Positions 7,561-16,128 of a stretch of DNA of 64,000 bases are shown here, piece by piece; position 1 is the first letter of the stretch, and each line of letters begins with the position of its first letter. Below the pieces are notes generated by a model that saw only the letters and a list, made by a program, of their open reading frames with translations, was not told the origin of the DNA and made no database searches. Made by a program: the position numbers and the translations under genes. Source of the stretch: Streptomyces sp. NBC_00287 (lineage in GTDB: Bacteria > Actinomycetota > Actinomycetes > Streptomycetales > Streptomycetaceae). The DNA lies in contig NZ_CP108053.1 in assembly GCF_036173105.1 (NCBI RefSeq), positions 5,146,001-5,210,000 of the forward strand, read 5' to 3'.

Positions 7561-9630
7561 TCACGCCCCCGCCGACTCCCGCCGCCTCCGCCCCAACAAC
7601 TCCGCCAATCCCCTCCGCGTAGCAGCCAGCACAACCCGGTCCTCGCGCCGCAGGACATACGTGTCAGGCAGATCCCACACCAGCCCAGACCCCCGTACCC
7701 CCGAATCCCCGCCCCCAGCCTCGGACCCAGACCCAGACCCAGACCCAGCCACCGCATCCGCAGCCACAGCCGTATCCAACGCCAACACCCGCCACGCCCC
7801 CGCCCGAAACGCCTCCCCCACAGTCCGCCCCTCCAACTGCGGATGCCCGCCCACCTCCACAGCCGCGAACAACAACACCCGCCGCTCGACCGGAATCGCC
7901 CCGAGGATCTGCCGCCCCAACATTGCCCCGGCAAACGCAGGCGCCGCCAAATGCGTAACGCTCCGACTCCGAGTAGAGGCAGCCGGATGCGCGGCGCGCA
8001 GCGTGCGATACACGGCAGTCGCGAAGTCGTCGTCGTACAGCCGAAGCACCACCCGCAAGTCCGGCCGAACAGACCGCGCCGCCAGCACGGCCTCCAGATT
8101 CGTCGTATCCGCACTGGTCACGGCAAGCAACGCAGTCGCCCGATGAATCTTCGCGGCCTCCAGCACCCCCTCCTGAGTGACGTCCCCCAACACCACGGGC
8201 ACCCGCAACCGCCGAGCCGTAGCCATCCCGCGAGCCTCAGGATCCGCCTCGACGCACACCACCGGAATATGCAGCTCCCGCAACCGGGTCAGTACCCGCG
8301 TCCCGATCTTCCCCAGCCCGAGCAGCACCACATGCCCACCCAGCCCCCGAGGCGGCTTCCGCAGAGCCGACGAACTCCGAAAGGTCCCCAAAGCCTCCAG
8401 CACAGCGGCCAGCAAGACCGGCAACAGCAGCAAACCGAGCAGTCCGGAGAGGAGTTGCAGCACTTGTCGACCCGTGGACTCATTCAGCGCCGGCTCATTG
8501 ATGGCGAAGAGATCGAGAAGCGTCTCGTACGTCGCGTGCAGCGGATGATCCCCCGTAGCCACGGTCAACGCCACGGCCAGCCCGAAGACACACCCCACAA
8601 GCCCCGCCAACGACCACCGAAGCCGCCGCGAGAACAAGGACGAGAACGCCGGTACGACCCCCCGCCCGCCCGACATGGAAGGCCCCGAGTACGACACCTG
8701 CTCCAGCACGACGGCCCCCCGCCCCCGAGCCGCCCGCACCGCGGCCTCATCGGGCAGCAACTGCGGCCCCTGCTCCCCGCTCTCGGAACCCCCGGCATAG
8801 TTCAACGGCGCGGACAGCAACGCCAAGGTAGCCAGCCCAGAGGCCGCCACCCGCCCGTCCCCACCCGGCTGCCGCTCCACCGCGCGCAGCAATAACCCAT
8901 CGGTCTGTACGACCTTGCTGGTACCGACCAGCGCGGTGGCAACCAGCGCGGGCGCGGCGGTGTCGGCGTCGGACAGGACGACGGTGGAGGCGTCGGAGAC
9001 CCCGTCCCCCGTGGCCAACGCGGCGGCCTGATCGAGGAGTTCCTCGATGTGCTGCCCCAACCGCCGGTTGTAGAGCCGTAGGACGAGCCGCAGCCGAGGA
9101 TTGAGCCGACGCGCGGTGAGGGCGGCGCGGATATTGGCCTCGTCGTCGTCATAGACGAGGGCGAGCGCGGTGGCCCGCTCGACGCCGACGTCCGCCAGCA
9201 CCGTCTCGGTGACTTCGGCGGCCTCGACGACGCGCTCGCTGTCGACCGGCGCACCGTTCCTCGCGGCCCGGCTGACGGCCGCGTTGGCGTTGACCACCCG
9301 GTCGAGCAGGGCCGCCGAAGCAGCCCGCGCCCGCCCGACCACGGGCAGCCGCACCCGTCGCTCGGAGGGCGGCACGACGAGCGTGACCTGTTCGCCGTAG
9401 ACACCGCGCAGCTCCGCGGCGAGCCGGTGCGCGAGCCCGTCGTCGCCGCACACCACCATGTGCGCGGGTGGCGCACCACCCGGCTGACCTTGACTCGGAA
9501 CGCTCGCCACGAGGGAAAAGACTGCCTCACCGAGACGGGTGGTTCCAGCAGGCATCTGAACAATCGACGCCAACTCCCCGTATGCATGGGGAGGAAGACC
9601 GGCAAGAGCCCACCGGAGGGACGCGACCAC
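7561..9630 (-). CDS. NAD-binding RCK-type membrane protein (CASTOR/POLLUX-like ion channel)
   Basis: Up to 689 residues. An N-terminal nucleotide-binding domain (HMVVCGDDGLAHRLAAEL onward) is followed by two hydrophobic helices (LRWSLAGLVGCVFGLAVALT; VLQLLSGLLGLLLLPVLLAA). Then comes a classic RCK/TrkA-N domain: GHVVLLGLGKIGTRVL, acidic VCVEADPEA, VVLGDVTQEGVLEAA. No TVGYG potassium filter is visible between the helices, which fits CASTOR/POLLUX-like channels rather than Kch. The GTG start at 9630 leaves only two bases to the divergent permease start. ATG at 9462 would free a promoter region and begins exactly at the first Rossmann strand, so the true start is uncertain. A low-complexity Gly/Ser stretch precedes the C-terminal part. 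Confidence 0.8.
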   Translation of the reverse strand: MVASLRWALAGLPPHAYGELASIVQMPAGTTRLGEAVFSLVASVPSQGQPGGAPPAHMVVCGDDGLAHRLAAELRGVYGEQVTLVVPPSERRVRLPVVGRARAASAALLDRVVNANAAVSRAARNGAPVDSERVVEAAEVTETVLADVGVERATALALVYDDDEANIRAALTARRLNPRLRLVLRLYNRRLGQHIEELLDQAAALATGDGVSDASTVVLSDADTAAPALVATALVGTSKVVQTDGLLLRAVERQPGGDGRVAASGLATLALLSAPLNYAGGSESGEQGPQLLPDEAAVRAARGRGAVVLEQVSYSGPSMSGGRGVVPAFSSLFSRRLRWSLAGLVGCVFGLAVALTVATGDHPLHATYETLLDLFAINEPALNESTGRQVLQLLSGLLGLLLLPVLLAAVLEALGTFRSSSALRKPPRGLGGHVVLLGLGKIGTRVLTRLRELHIPVVCVEADPEARGMATARRLRVPVVLGDVTQEGVLEAAKIHRATALLAVTSADTTNLEAVLAARSVRPDLRVVLRLYDDDFATAVYRTLRAAHPAASTRSRSVTHLAAPAFAGAMLGRQILGAIPVERRVLLFAAVEVGGHPQLEGRTVGEAFRAGAWRVLALDTAVAADAVAGSGSGSGSEAGGGDSGVRGSGLVWDLPDTYVLRREDRVVLAATRRGLAELLGRRRRESAGA

Positions 9631-9632
9631 CC

Positions 9633-10625
9633 GTGGCGACCACCACCCGAACCCGACCCCCCGACCAGGACGAAGGCCGCCAATCAGCCGCCCCCCTCCT
9701 CTTCATCACGGTGCTCGTGCTGGCCGTACTCCTGCAGAACCCCCTGCGCGGAGCGCTGTCCGCGCCGGTGATGCAGAGCTGGACGACGGTCTTCGTGGCG
9801 GTGGTGATCCAGGCGCTGCCCTTCCTGGTGCTGGGCGTCCTGCTCTCGGCGGCGATCGCGGTGTTCGTGCCGCCGACGTTCTTCGCTCGGGCCCTGCCCA
9901 ACCGTCCGGCCCTGGCGGTCCCGGTGGCGGGCGCGGCGGGAGTGGTGCTGCCGGGCTGCGAGTGCGCGTCGGTCCCCGTGGCGGGAGCGCTGGTCCGCCG
10001 TGGAGTGACCCCGGCCGCCGCCCTGGCCTTCCTCCTCTCGGCTCCGGCGATCAACCCGATCGTGCTGACCTCGACGGCGGTGGCCTTCCCCGGCGCCCCG
10101 GAAATGGTCCTGGCCCGCCTGGTCGCGAGTCTGCTGACGGCCTGCGCGATGGGCTGGCTGTGGCTGCGCCTCGGCCGCACCGACTGGCTGCGCCCACCGA
10201 CCCGCCCGTCCCACGAGGGCCAGACCAGGGGAGCCGCCTTCTGGGGCTCGGTCCGGCACGACGTGATGCACGCCGGCGGCTTCCTGGTGGTGGGCGCGAT
10301 GGCCGCGGCGACCTTGAAGGCGGCGGCACCGGAGAGCTGGCTGCGGGAGCTGGCGTCCAACCCGCCGCTGGCGATCCTCTCCCTCGCCTTCTTGGCCGTA
10401 CTGCTGTCGATCTGCTCGGAGGCGGACGCGTTCGTGGCGGCTTCGCTGACGCACTTCTCCCTGACGGCGCGGCTCACCTTCCTTGTCGTAGGCCCGATGA
10501 TCGACCTGAAACTCTTCGCGATGCAGGCAGGCACCTTCGGCCGGGCCTTCGCCCTGCGCTTCGCACCGACGACCTTCGTCGTAGCGGTAGTGATCTCGAC
10601 GGCGACCGGGGCGGTGCTGCTGTGA
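9633..10625 (+). CDS. Permease of the ArsP/SO_0444 (DUF318) type
   Basis: 330 residues from GTG at 9633, chosen because GGAGGG lies 13 bases upstream and because earlier in-frame starts would add a charged, non-conserved tail. About eight hydrophobic helices are visible. The loop GCECASVPVAGALVRRG carries the CxC pair typical of this permease family, and the later loop SICSEADAFVAASL is its symmetric partner. Members export or import metal or metalloid species, but the substrate cannot be read here. The stop overlaps the next start (GTGA), so the following protein is its likely partner. The operon is divergent from the RCK-type gene. Confidence 0.85.
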   Translation: MATTTRTRPPDQDEGRQSAAPLLFITVLVLAVLLQNPLRGALSAPVMQSWTTVFVAVVIQALPFLVLGVLLSAAIAVFVPPTFFARALPNRPALAVPVAGAAGVVLPGCECASVPVAGALVRRGVTPAAALAFLLSAPAINPIVLTSTAVAFPGAPEMVLARLVASLLTACAMGWLWLRLGRTDWLRPPTRPSHEGQTRGAAFWGSVRHDVMHAGGFLVVGAMAAATLKAAAPESWLRELASNPPLAILSLAFLAVLLSICSEADAFVAASLTHFSLTARLTFLVVGPMIDLKLFAMQAGTFGRAFALRFAPTTFVVAVVISTATGAVLL

Positions 10626-11323
10626 AGCGCCAGGCCCAGGCGGCGATCCTGTTCCTGCTGGGCGCGTCGCTGCTGCACGCGGGCACGACGGACCTGTACT
10701 TGCGCTACGTCAAGTCGGGCCTGCGCCCGCTGCTCCTGCTCTCGGCGGCGATCCTGATGGCGGCGGCCCTGGCCACGGCCTGGTACGAACGCAAGTCCCC
10801 CACCCCCTCCCACCACCCCGAACCCAGAGTCAGCTGGCTCCTGACCCTCCCCCTGCTGGCCCTGATCCTGGTGGCCCCACCGGCACTGGGCTCCTACAGC
10901 GCGCTCCGCACGGGCACAGCCCTCCAAGAGCCGCTCGGCTACCCGGAGTTGCCGCCGACCGACCCCCTCCCCATGGCCCTGACGGACTACGCGGGCAGAG
11001 CGGTCTACGACGAGGGCCGCTCCCTGAAGAACCGCCGAGTGGAGATCACAGGCTTCGTGGCCCTGTCACCCTCCGGAACCCCCTACCTGGTCCGCATGAC
11101 CCTCAACTGCTGCGCGGCGGACGCCCAGCCGGTGAAGATCGCCCTGACCGGAGAGGTCCCCCCGGTCCTCCGCCCGGACACCTGGCTACGAGTGACGGGC
11201 ACCTACACCCCCCGCACCACGAAGGACCCGGTGAACGGCGCCCCCATCCCGTTCCTGAAGGTGACGGAGGCGACCCCGACGAAGGCCCCCAAGGACCCGT
11301 ACGACGAAACCTGGAACACCTAA
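10622..11323 (+). CDS. TIGR03943-family putative permease subunit
   Basis: 233 residues. Two N-terminal membrane segments (AAILFLLGASLLHAG; LRPLLLLSAAILMAAALATAW) and a third (LLTLPLLALILVAPPALG) are followed by an extracytoplasmic domain with YLVRMTLNCCAADAQPVKIAL. This Cys-Cys segment is characteristic of the family. The GTG at 10622 overlaps the permease stop, so start and operon are clear. In actinobacteria and firmicutes the two genes are nearly always paired, consistent with a two-component transporter. The stop codon overlaps that of the convergent DUF4287 gene. Confidence 0.85.
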   Translation: MKRQAQAAILFLLGASLLHAGTTDLYLRYVKSGLRPLLLLSAAILMAAALATAWYERKSPTPSHHPEPRVSWLLTLPLLALILVAPPALGSYSALRTGTALQEPLGYPELPPTDPLPMALTDYAGRAVYDEGRSLKNRRVEITGFVALSPSGTPYLVRMTLNCCAADAQPVKIALTGEVPPVLRPDTWLRVTGTYTPRTTKDPVNGAPIPFLKVTEATPTKAPKDPYDETWNT

Positions 11324-11526
11324 CAACCCTCGGCCAGTGTGTGCGCGACCAGCGCATTGGCATGCCCGTGCCCCAACCCGTGCTCAGCCTTCAGCCAGCT
11401 GACGAGCTCCATGTGCTTGGTGAGTTCCGAGCCCCGGATGAGCTCCTTCCACTCCGAGATCGGACGGCCGTACTTCTTCTCGATGGAAGGGAAGTAGCTG
11501 GCGGGACCCTTAACGGCGGCGGTCAT
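11320..11526 (-). CDS. DUF4287 domain protein
   Basis: 68 residues. The start is ATG at 11526 behind a clear AGGAG (in CGACAGGAGAGC). An upstream in-frame extension to 11748 has no ribosome-binding site and is not credible. The whole protein is one DUF4287 domain: YFPSIEKKYGRPISEWKEL then HMELVSWLKAEHGLGHGHAN. Function is unknown; the family is small, cytosolic and common in soil bacteria. The stop overlaps the convergent permease-subunit stop. Confidence 0.85.
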   Translation of the reverse strand: MTAAVKGPASYFPSIEKKYGRPISEWKELIRGSELTKHMELVSWLKAEHGLGHGHANALVAHTLAEGC

Positions 11527-11687
11527 GTCGATGCTCTCCTGTCGAGGTGGGCGATGGTGCCGAGTAGGAGACCGGGGGAGGGCGGAAAAGTCATCGGTGG
11601 CCCCTGCTGTGGAGCCGCCGAAGCACTGGCCAGGTGATGAGCGGATTCCTCCCCGTCGCCTGGCATATCCCTGCCAGGATCGGACGC

Positions 11688-12830
11688 GTGACATACGTAG
11701 TGACCGTGGACGTCCACATCCCGGAGGGCACTCCGGAGATGGACCCACTTCAACGCGTCGGCGCCGTGACGATCATCGAGGATGGCTTCGACTCGGTCGA
11801 AGTCATCGAGGGACCCGACGGCATGGAGGTCGATCGCCTCGACAGCATCGTGGCCGTCTACCCGGGCGGAGCGCTCCTGAAAGTCTTCGTGGATGCTCCG
11901 GCCCTGGAATTCGCCGAGGAGGCGGTGCGATCGGTCGTGGGTGAACTGCTGGAACGGTCCGATCTGTTGGCTGACTGGCAGATCGAGCGATGCGAGGTCG
12001 AACTGCACCCGGAGCTCGCTCAGGAGAGTCTCGACGCCGCCGGCGGTCCCGATGCCCCGCCCGATGATCCCGCTGACCGAAAGGCACGGCACACCGGGCG
12101 TCCCATCGCCGAGGCCGACAAGGAGAGCTACGACGCCGAGGCGCAAGCCGAGGCAGTACGCGGTCAGATGCTGGCACTGGCAGACGAGCTGCGCTCCTTC
12201 CCGCCCGTGATGTTCGGCGTTCTCGACGAGGAAGACGACGAGGAAGAAGACGGTGATCACGAGTTCGCCGTCTTGCCGGAGGAGGCCAAACTCGCTGCCG
12301 GTGCCTTGGTGTATGCCACGGACATCTTGGTGGACGAGCTGTTCCAAGACGTGCAGACCCTGACGGAGGAGGACACCACCGCTGCGGAATGCGACGGTCC
12401 CCTGTGGCACTTCGAGGACCTACCCGAGCGATACGCCCTCCAGTACGACGCCCGTTTCGCCCGCCGCTTCCTGGTGACGGTGATCGCCATGACCACCCGC
12501 TTCACGGACGGCAGCTTCCAGCAGCTGAGCTGCGTCGCCGAGGAACTCGCACTGAAGCTGCTGCTGAACGAGACAAACGTGACCCTGGAGACCTTCGGGC
12601 TGCTCGACGACGGCGTCTCGGCTGCTCTCGACGCGTTCGCCGACAACGTCTACGAGGACATGGATCACGAGTGGCTCTACGACGATTCCATGGACGGGAT
12701 TGATGAGAGCGCCGTCGGGGCGGCTATCGGCGTCGCACCGATGGCGTTCAAGGCGTGGTTCACTCCGTTCAACGAGGGCAGGTACGTCCACCCGTCCGCG
12801 GCGGACGAACCCGAGGGGGCGGCGCAGTGA
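11688..12830 (+). CDS. Acidic hypothetical protein
   Basis: About 380 residues from GTG 11688 (AGGA eight bases upstream); ATG at 11634 is an alternative. I do not recognise it. The N-terminal part (VTYVVTVDVHIPEGTP to ERCEVELHPELAQ) looks like a small alpha/beta domain of about 110 residues. The middle holds an acidic run (EEDDEEEDGD). The C-terminal 200 residues are helical (FARRFLVTVIAMTTRFTDGS). There is no signal peptide or membrane helix. It lies between the last clear core gene and an integrase remnant and has lower GC than its neighbours, so it may belong to an old insertion at this tRNA site. Confidence 0.6.
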   Translation: MTYVVTVDVHIPEGTPEMDPLQRVGAVTIIEDGFDSVEVIEGPDGMEVDRLDSIVAVYPGGALLKVFVDAPALEFAEEAVRSVVGELLERSDLLADWQIERCEVELHPELAQESLDAAGGPDAPPDDPADRKARHTGRPIAEADKESYDAEAQAEAVRGQMLALADELRSFPPVMFGVLDEEDDEEEDGDHEFAVLPEEAKLAAGALVYATDILVDELFQDVQTLTEEDTTAAECDGPLWHFEDLPERYALQYDARFARRFLVTVIAMTTRFTDGSFQQLSCVAEELALKLLLNETNVTLETFGLLDDGVSAALDAFADNVYEDMDHEWLYDDSMDGIDESAVGAAIGVAPMAFKAWFTPFNEGRYVHPSAADEPEGAAQ

Positions 12831-12885
12831 GATGTCTCCGATGATCTCGCGGGCTTCACCTGTAGCGGCTCTTGGGCCGTTTCTG

Positions 12886-13190
12886 AGACCGGCTTCGCGG
12901 CCGGCGGACGCAGCCAACGTCCGGCGAGACTTCGAGGCCATCGTGAAGAAGGCCGGACTGAAGCCTGAGTGGACGCCGCGGGAGCTCCGGCACAGCTTCG
13001 TGTCCCTGCGCTGCGCTCCGACCACGGCATCCCCCTGGAGCGAATCGCGCTCCTGGTCGGTCACAGCGGTCAGGCGACCACAGAGGCGGTCTACCGCAAG
13101 CAGCTCCGGCCCGTGATCACGCAGGGCGCCGAAGCGATGGACGTGATCTTCACCAACCAGGATGACGAACACGAGGGGCTTGGCGCCTGA
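12886..13190 (+). pseudogene. Tyrosine integrase C-terminal remnant, frameshifted
   Basis: The reading frame from about 12886 encodes ANVRRDFEAIVKKAGL and WTPRELRHSFVSL, the classical RHxx(S) box of phage-type integrases. The match then continues in another frame as SDHGIPLERIALLVGHSG and TTEAVYRKQLRPVI, carrying the LGH box and the catalytic Tyr. The frame break is near 13010. About 100 residues of the catalytic domain remain and everything N-terminal is missing, so it is a dead remnant of an element different from the intact one. It lies outside the 43-bp att repeat, on the chromosome side. Confidence 0.8.
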
Positions 13191-13260
13191 GTCCGGGGCT
13201 TCGCGGTTGGGGGGGATCAGACAGATGCGAGTGGTCCCCCCATTACCGCCCACGACGAGG

Positions 13261-13786
13261 TCAGGGAGCAAGGCGTCTGGGGTCGATCGGATCGTCCGAG
13301 ACCACGGTGTCCGGGTCCCTGACGCCGAGCTGGCGTCGCGCGGCCACGAACAATCGGTGCATCGCATCTCTCAGCCTGTCCTCCGCCGAACGGCCACCGT
13401 AGTGGTCGCTGAGTTCGTCCGGACGCCCCTCGTGCACGGCGCGCACCCACCAGGCGTGGTGCTCGACCTCCCTGGCCGCCTGCTGGAGCTCCGCCGTTCC
13501 CAGGATGCGCAGCTGCTGCACCACGGACCGTAGCCGGGCGTGCTCACTGTCGATCTTGTTGCGTTGCTCTTCCTGGTCCCGGACTCGGTCAAGGCGGCGG
13601 ACCAGATGAACGAACTGCCGCGCCCGAGGCTGCACACTCCTTGCACAGGTCGTAGAGCGGCGCGTCCCAACGCACTGCCAGGGCGTGCCGCTCCTTTCTC
13701 CTCTCCGTCAGGTACGTGGGGATGAGACCTACGGCGGCACCAACTATCACCAGCAATACGCTCGTTGCTGTCGCGGAAGCATTCAT
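13261..13786 (-). pseudogene. Small membrane protein gene, frameshifted
   Basis: An ATG at 13786 begins MNASATATSVLLVIVGAAVG, one N-terminal membrane helix followed by TERRKERHALAVRWD. After DLCKECAASG the frame is lost near 13625. An overlapping frame continues sensibly as ARQFVHLVRRLDRVRDQEEQ and runs to RDPDTVVSDDPIDPRRLAP at the stop at 13261. Joined, it would be a protein of about 175 residues with one helix and a cytosolic helical domain. Alternatively the second part starts by itself at GTG 13635, but the AAGGAG there is too close to that codon. Function unknown. Confidence 0.55.
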
Positions 13787-13892
13787 GCCGGATATCCAAC
13801 CGAGTGCGGGGCCCACAGATACCAACCCGGCGAATTTCGTCTGGTCGCAGCCGTAGCGGATCACGGGCCCACTCGGATCTTGATCGAAAGCC

Positions 13893-13914
13893 TTTGGCCC
13901 CCTGTTTGGCCCCC
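13893..13914. repeat. Twin TTTGGCCCCC repeat, left copy
   Basis: Two TTTGGCCCCC decamers in tandem. The same 22-base block, one base different, occurs at 18,794-18,815. Such paired repeats near a tRNA att site are commonly integrase arm-type sites. This copy lies outside the 43-bp att repeat of the present element, so it would belong to an older one. Confidence 0.5.
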
Positions 13915-13924
13915 GAGCACGAAA

Positions 13925-13956
13925 GAGGGCACATACCAAATTTGGTATGTGCCCTC
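13925..13956 (-). terminator. Perfect 32-bp palindrome, former tRNA-Pro terminator
   Basis: GAGGGCACATACCAAA is followed directly by its exact reverse complement. It lies nine bases outside the left att repeat. In an empty chromosome it would stand just downstream of tRNA-Pro (minus strand), so it is best read as that gene's original terminator, now separated from it by the element. Confidence 0.7.
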
Positions 13957-13964
13957 TGACCAGC

Positions 13965-14007
13965 GTCGGGGTGGCGGGATTTGAACCCACGACCTCTTCG
14001 TCCCGAA
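13965..14007. other. Left attachment site (43-bp tRNA-Pro 3' repeat)
   Basis: Identical over 43 bases to 40,068-40,110. It begins GTCGGGGTGGCGGG and ends CTTCGTCCCGAA, that is, from the tRNA 3' end to the anticodon loop on the minus strand. The 5' half of the tRNA is absent, so this is the duplicated end made by integration. Confidence 0.9.
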
Positions 14008-14108
14008 TAAGGTCAGGGCAAGATGCAGACCTGACTACCAACATGTTTGCGCAGGTCAGGGCTTCGGGATGAGTTGGTCTCGCCAGGTCTCCGGCGGACG
14101 TCAGGAGA

Positions 14109-14132
14109 AGATCTTCTCCCAGGTTTCTCCCA
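14109..14132 (+). repeat. Integrase arm-type repeat, left copy
   Basis: A 24-base block AGATCTTCTCCCAG(G)TTTC... recurs with one mismatch at 39,974-39,997. The copies lie about 100 bases inside each att repeat and contain a repeated TTCTCCCA. Position and symmetry suggest integrase or excisionase arm binding sites. Confidence 0.6.
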
Positions 14133-14144
14133 AGCGCGTCGGTG

Positions 14145-15044
14145 TTATCGACGCCACCGTTCGCGGTGCTGCCTCACACAATCTCGGTCGATGACATGCC
14201 GGGGATGCGTCCGCAGCGTGCCGACCACCTCGCCGCCTCGGACCACCGAGAGGTCATCCCCCAAGACGATGGCGCCGGCATCGAGCATCACGTGGCAGTT
14301 CGCGCACAGGCAGAGAACGTTGCCAGTGGTGTCCGGACCGTTGTGCGGCGAACCAAGAGCCTGGATGTGCGCGCCCTCGCTGTAGCTGCCTCCAGGCACC
14401 TCGATGCGGATATCGCAGACCTGGCAGCGATTGTCGTGCCAATCCTTCACCTGGCGCTTCACGGCGCTGCTACGCACGATTCGTTGGACTGTCGAGGTAA
14501 CGCGCTCGGGCGCTTCGTTTCCGCGGACGGGGGCGGCGCCCGAGTCTGCTTCAGCAGGCGTCACTCGGAGCTCCTGCTGATGGGCTACCTGCGGCATCGG
14601 GGTGCCGTCGTATGCCTCCAAGCGGAACTGCCAGATGAGGAAGCCATCGATGCCAAGTTTGCTGCCGTAGTTGGTGACGCGGTACAGGCCGTCGTAGCGG
14701 TATCCAGAGGCAGGGGCGTACGGGGAATCGTGCTTGCCCCGGATTACGCGGACGGGCAGGCCTTCGAGGTAGCTGGTGACCAGAGCTGCGTTGCCAGAGT
14801 CATCCAAAGTCTGGTCGCTCACCTGGTTCTTGGCGCCGTCCTGGCCCCCGTGGCCGGTGTAGATTATGACGCTGCCATAGTCCTCGTCGTCCTTATAGCC
14901 GCCGGACACGACGATGGACTCGGCCCCCTTCTTCTTGGTTCCGCAGATGCCGGCTTGCAACGGCCGGTGCACGCCTGCTTCATGAGCGAGACGACGCGTG
15001 GCGTACTCCTGACCTACTGGAACGTGAGGCACTTCACCGATCAT
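14145..15044 (-). CDS. SRA (YDG)-HNH restriction endonuclease
   Basis: 299 residues from ATG 15044, chosen for GGGAGG eight bases upstream. Residues about 5-150 form an SRA/YDG domain: RRLAHEAGVHRPLQAGICG, SVIIYTGHGGQD, YRYDGLYRV and FRLEAYDG. This is the fold that flips and reads a modified cytosine. Residues about 200-255 are an HNH nuclease with zinc cysteines: CQVC (207-210), EGAHIQALG with His226, and CANCH (247-251). The layout matches ScoMcrA/TagI-like modification-dependent enzymes. It is divergent from a C5-methyltransferase, which is odd for a nuclease that would cut methylated DNA. Confidence 0.85.
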   Translation of the reverse strand: MIGEVPHVPVGQEYATRRLAHEAGVHRPLQAGICGTKKKGAESIVVSGGYKDDEDYGSVIIYTGHGGQDGAKNQVSDQTLDDSGNAALVTSYLEGLPVRVIRGKHDSPYAPASGYRYDGLYRVTNYGSKLGIDGFLIWQFRLEAYDGTPMPQVAHQQELRVTPAEADSGAAPVRGNEAPERVTSTVQRIVRSSAVKRQVKDWHDNRCQVCDIRIEVPGGSYSEGAHIQALGSPHNGPDTTGNVLCLCANCHVMLDAGAIVLGDDLSVVRGGEVVGTLRTHPRHVIDRDCVRQHRERWRR

Positions 15045-15153
15045 GAGCGCAGCCTCCCACGACGCACCGACACTGCGCCCAGGCGGACCTTGCCTACTTG
15101 CGTCAACTACCGTCTTCGCGGGCGGCCATTGGGGAGCTCGGGAGTGAGGCACC

Positions 15154-16128
15154 GTGGGCAGATACGAGCTCGTCAACCTGTTTGCCGGGGCGGGTGGGCT
15201 GGATATGGCTGCTCGCGACTTGGGGGTGCCGTCGGTCGGCATCGAACGGGACGCAAATGTCTGTGCCACACGACGGGCGGCGGGACTGGCGACGGAGCAG
15301 GGTGACGTCCGTGAGTTCAACCCCAGCGACTTTCCCTCGGCCAACGTCCTGGCAGGCGGACCGCCGTGCCAGACGTTCACCACCGCCGGTACCGGAACCG
15401 GGCGTCGAGCTCTAACAGACGTGCTGCACTTCATACAGCGTATGGCGCTGCGTGAGGACGTTAGCGCGCCCCTGGCTCAACTGAACGACGAACGCACGGG
15501 CCTGGTACTGGAGCCGCTCCGATGGGCCCTAGCCGCGGCAGACAGCGGCCACCCCTACGAAGCAGTCGTGCTGGTACAGGTGCCAACCGTCCTGCCAGCC
15601 TGGCAGGCCGTGGGCGATGTGCTATCTGCTGAAGGCTATTCGGTGGCGTCCGGCCTGTTGAGGGCCGAGGAGTTTGGAGTTCCCCAGACGCGCCGCTACG
15701 CCGTGCTGATCGCGCGACGACGCCACGGGGCGGTAGCCCTCCCCAAAACGACGCACCAGCCGTACCGCAAAAATGCGTCCGAGGCTCCGAGCGACCCCAC
15801 ACTTCCGCCCTGCGTGACCATGGGCGAGGTGTTGGACCGACCCGAGCCATTCCACATGGTCTCCAACTACGGCACTGCTGGGGATCCGAAAGCCCGAGGC
15901 CGGCGAACCTCAGCAGAGCCAGCCTTCACCGTCACCGGCAAGGTCTACCGCAACCGGATCACGACTGAAGATGGCGCCGAACTAGAGCGACTAACGTGCG
16001 GTGAGGCAGGTCAGCTTCATAGCTTTCCGGCTGACTACCCCTGGGCGGGCAACGACAAAGCCCTACAGATTGGCAACGCCACCCCGCCGCTACTGGCTAC
16101 GCACATCCTCACAGCCGCGCTGATTTGA
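15154..16128 (+). CDS. DNA cytosine-5 methyltransferase, possibly inactive
   Basis: 324 residues from GTG 15154. Motif I is ELVNLFAGAGGLD (SAM binding). Motif IV is GGPPCQTF with nucleophile Cys72. Motif VIII is GVPQTRRYAV, and motif X is LQIGNATPPLLA. Motif VI should read ENV or EQV, but here it is VLVQVPTVL: residue 141 is Val (codon GTA) where the catalytic Glu that contacts cytosine N3 is expected. One base change (GAA to GTA) would explain it. The gene overlaps the following vsr-type gene and is divergent from an SRA-HNH nuclease. If the Glu is really lost, the enzyme may be inactive or only bind DNA. Confidence 0.85.
   Translation: MGRYELVNLFAGAGGLDMAARDLGVPSVGIERDANVCATRRAAGLATEQGDVREFNPSDFPSANVLAGGPPCQTFTTAGTGTGRRALTDVLHFIQRMALREDVSAPLAQLNDERTGLVLEPLRWALAAADSGHPYEAVVLVQVPTVLPAWQAVGDVLSAEGYSVASGLLRAEEFGVPQTRRYAVLIARRRHGAVALPKTTHQPYRKNASEAPSDPTLPPCVTMGEVLDRPEPFHMVSNYGTAGDPKARGRRTSAEPAFTVTGKVYRNRITTEDGAELERLTCGEAGQLHSFPADYPWAGNDKALQIGNATPPLLATHILTAALI

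Noticed and set aside
6836..7564. Repeat-rich open frames on both strands between 6.8 and 7.6 kb
   Set aside because: They follow the 172-bp repeat, lack starts with ribosome-binding sites and translate to low-complexity Arg/Ala/Gly sequence.
11527..11748. N-terminal extension of the DUF4287 protein
   Set aside because: The AGGAG directly before ATG 11,526 and the domain boundary fix the short form.
13589..14044. Gene reading across the left att site
   Set aside because: The part over 13,787-14,044 translates tRNA and palindrome sequence; only the part after ATG 13,786 looks coding.
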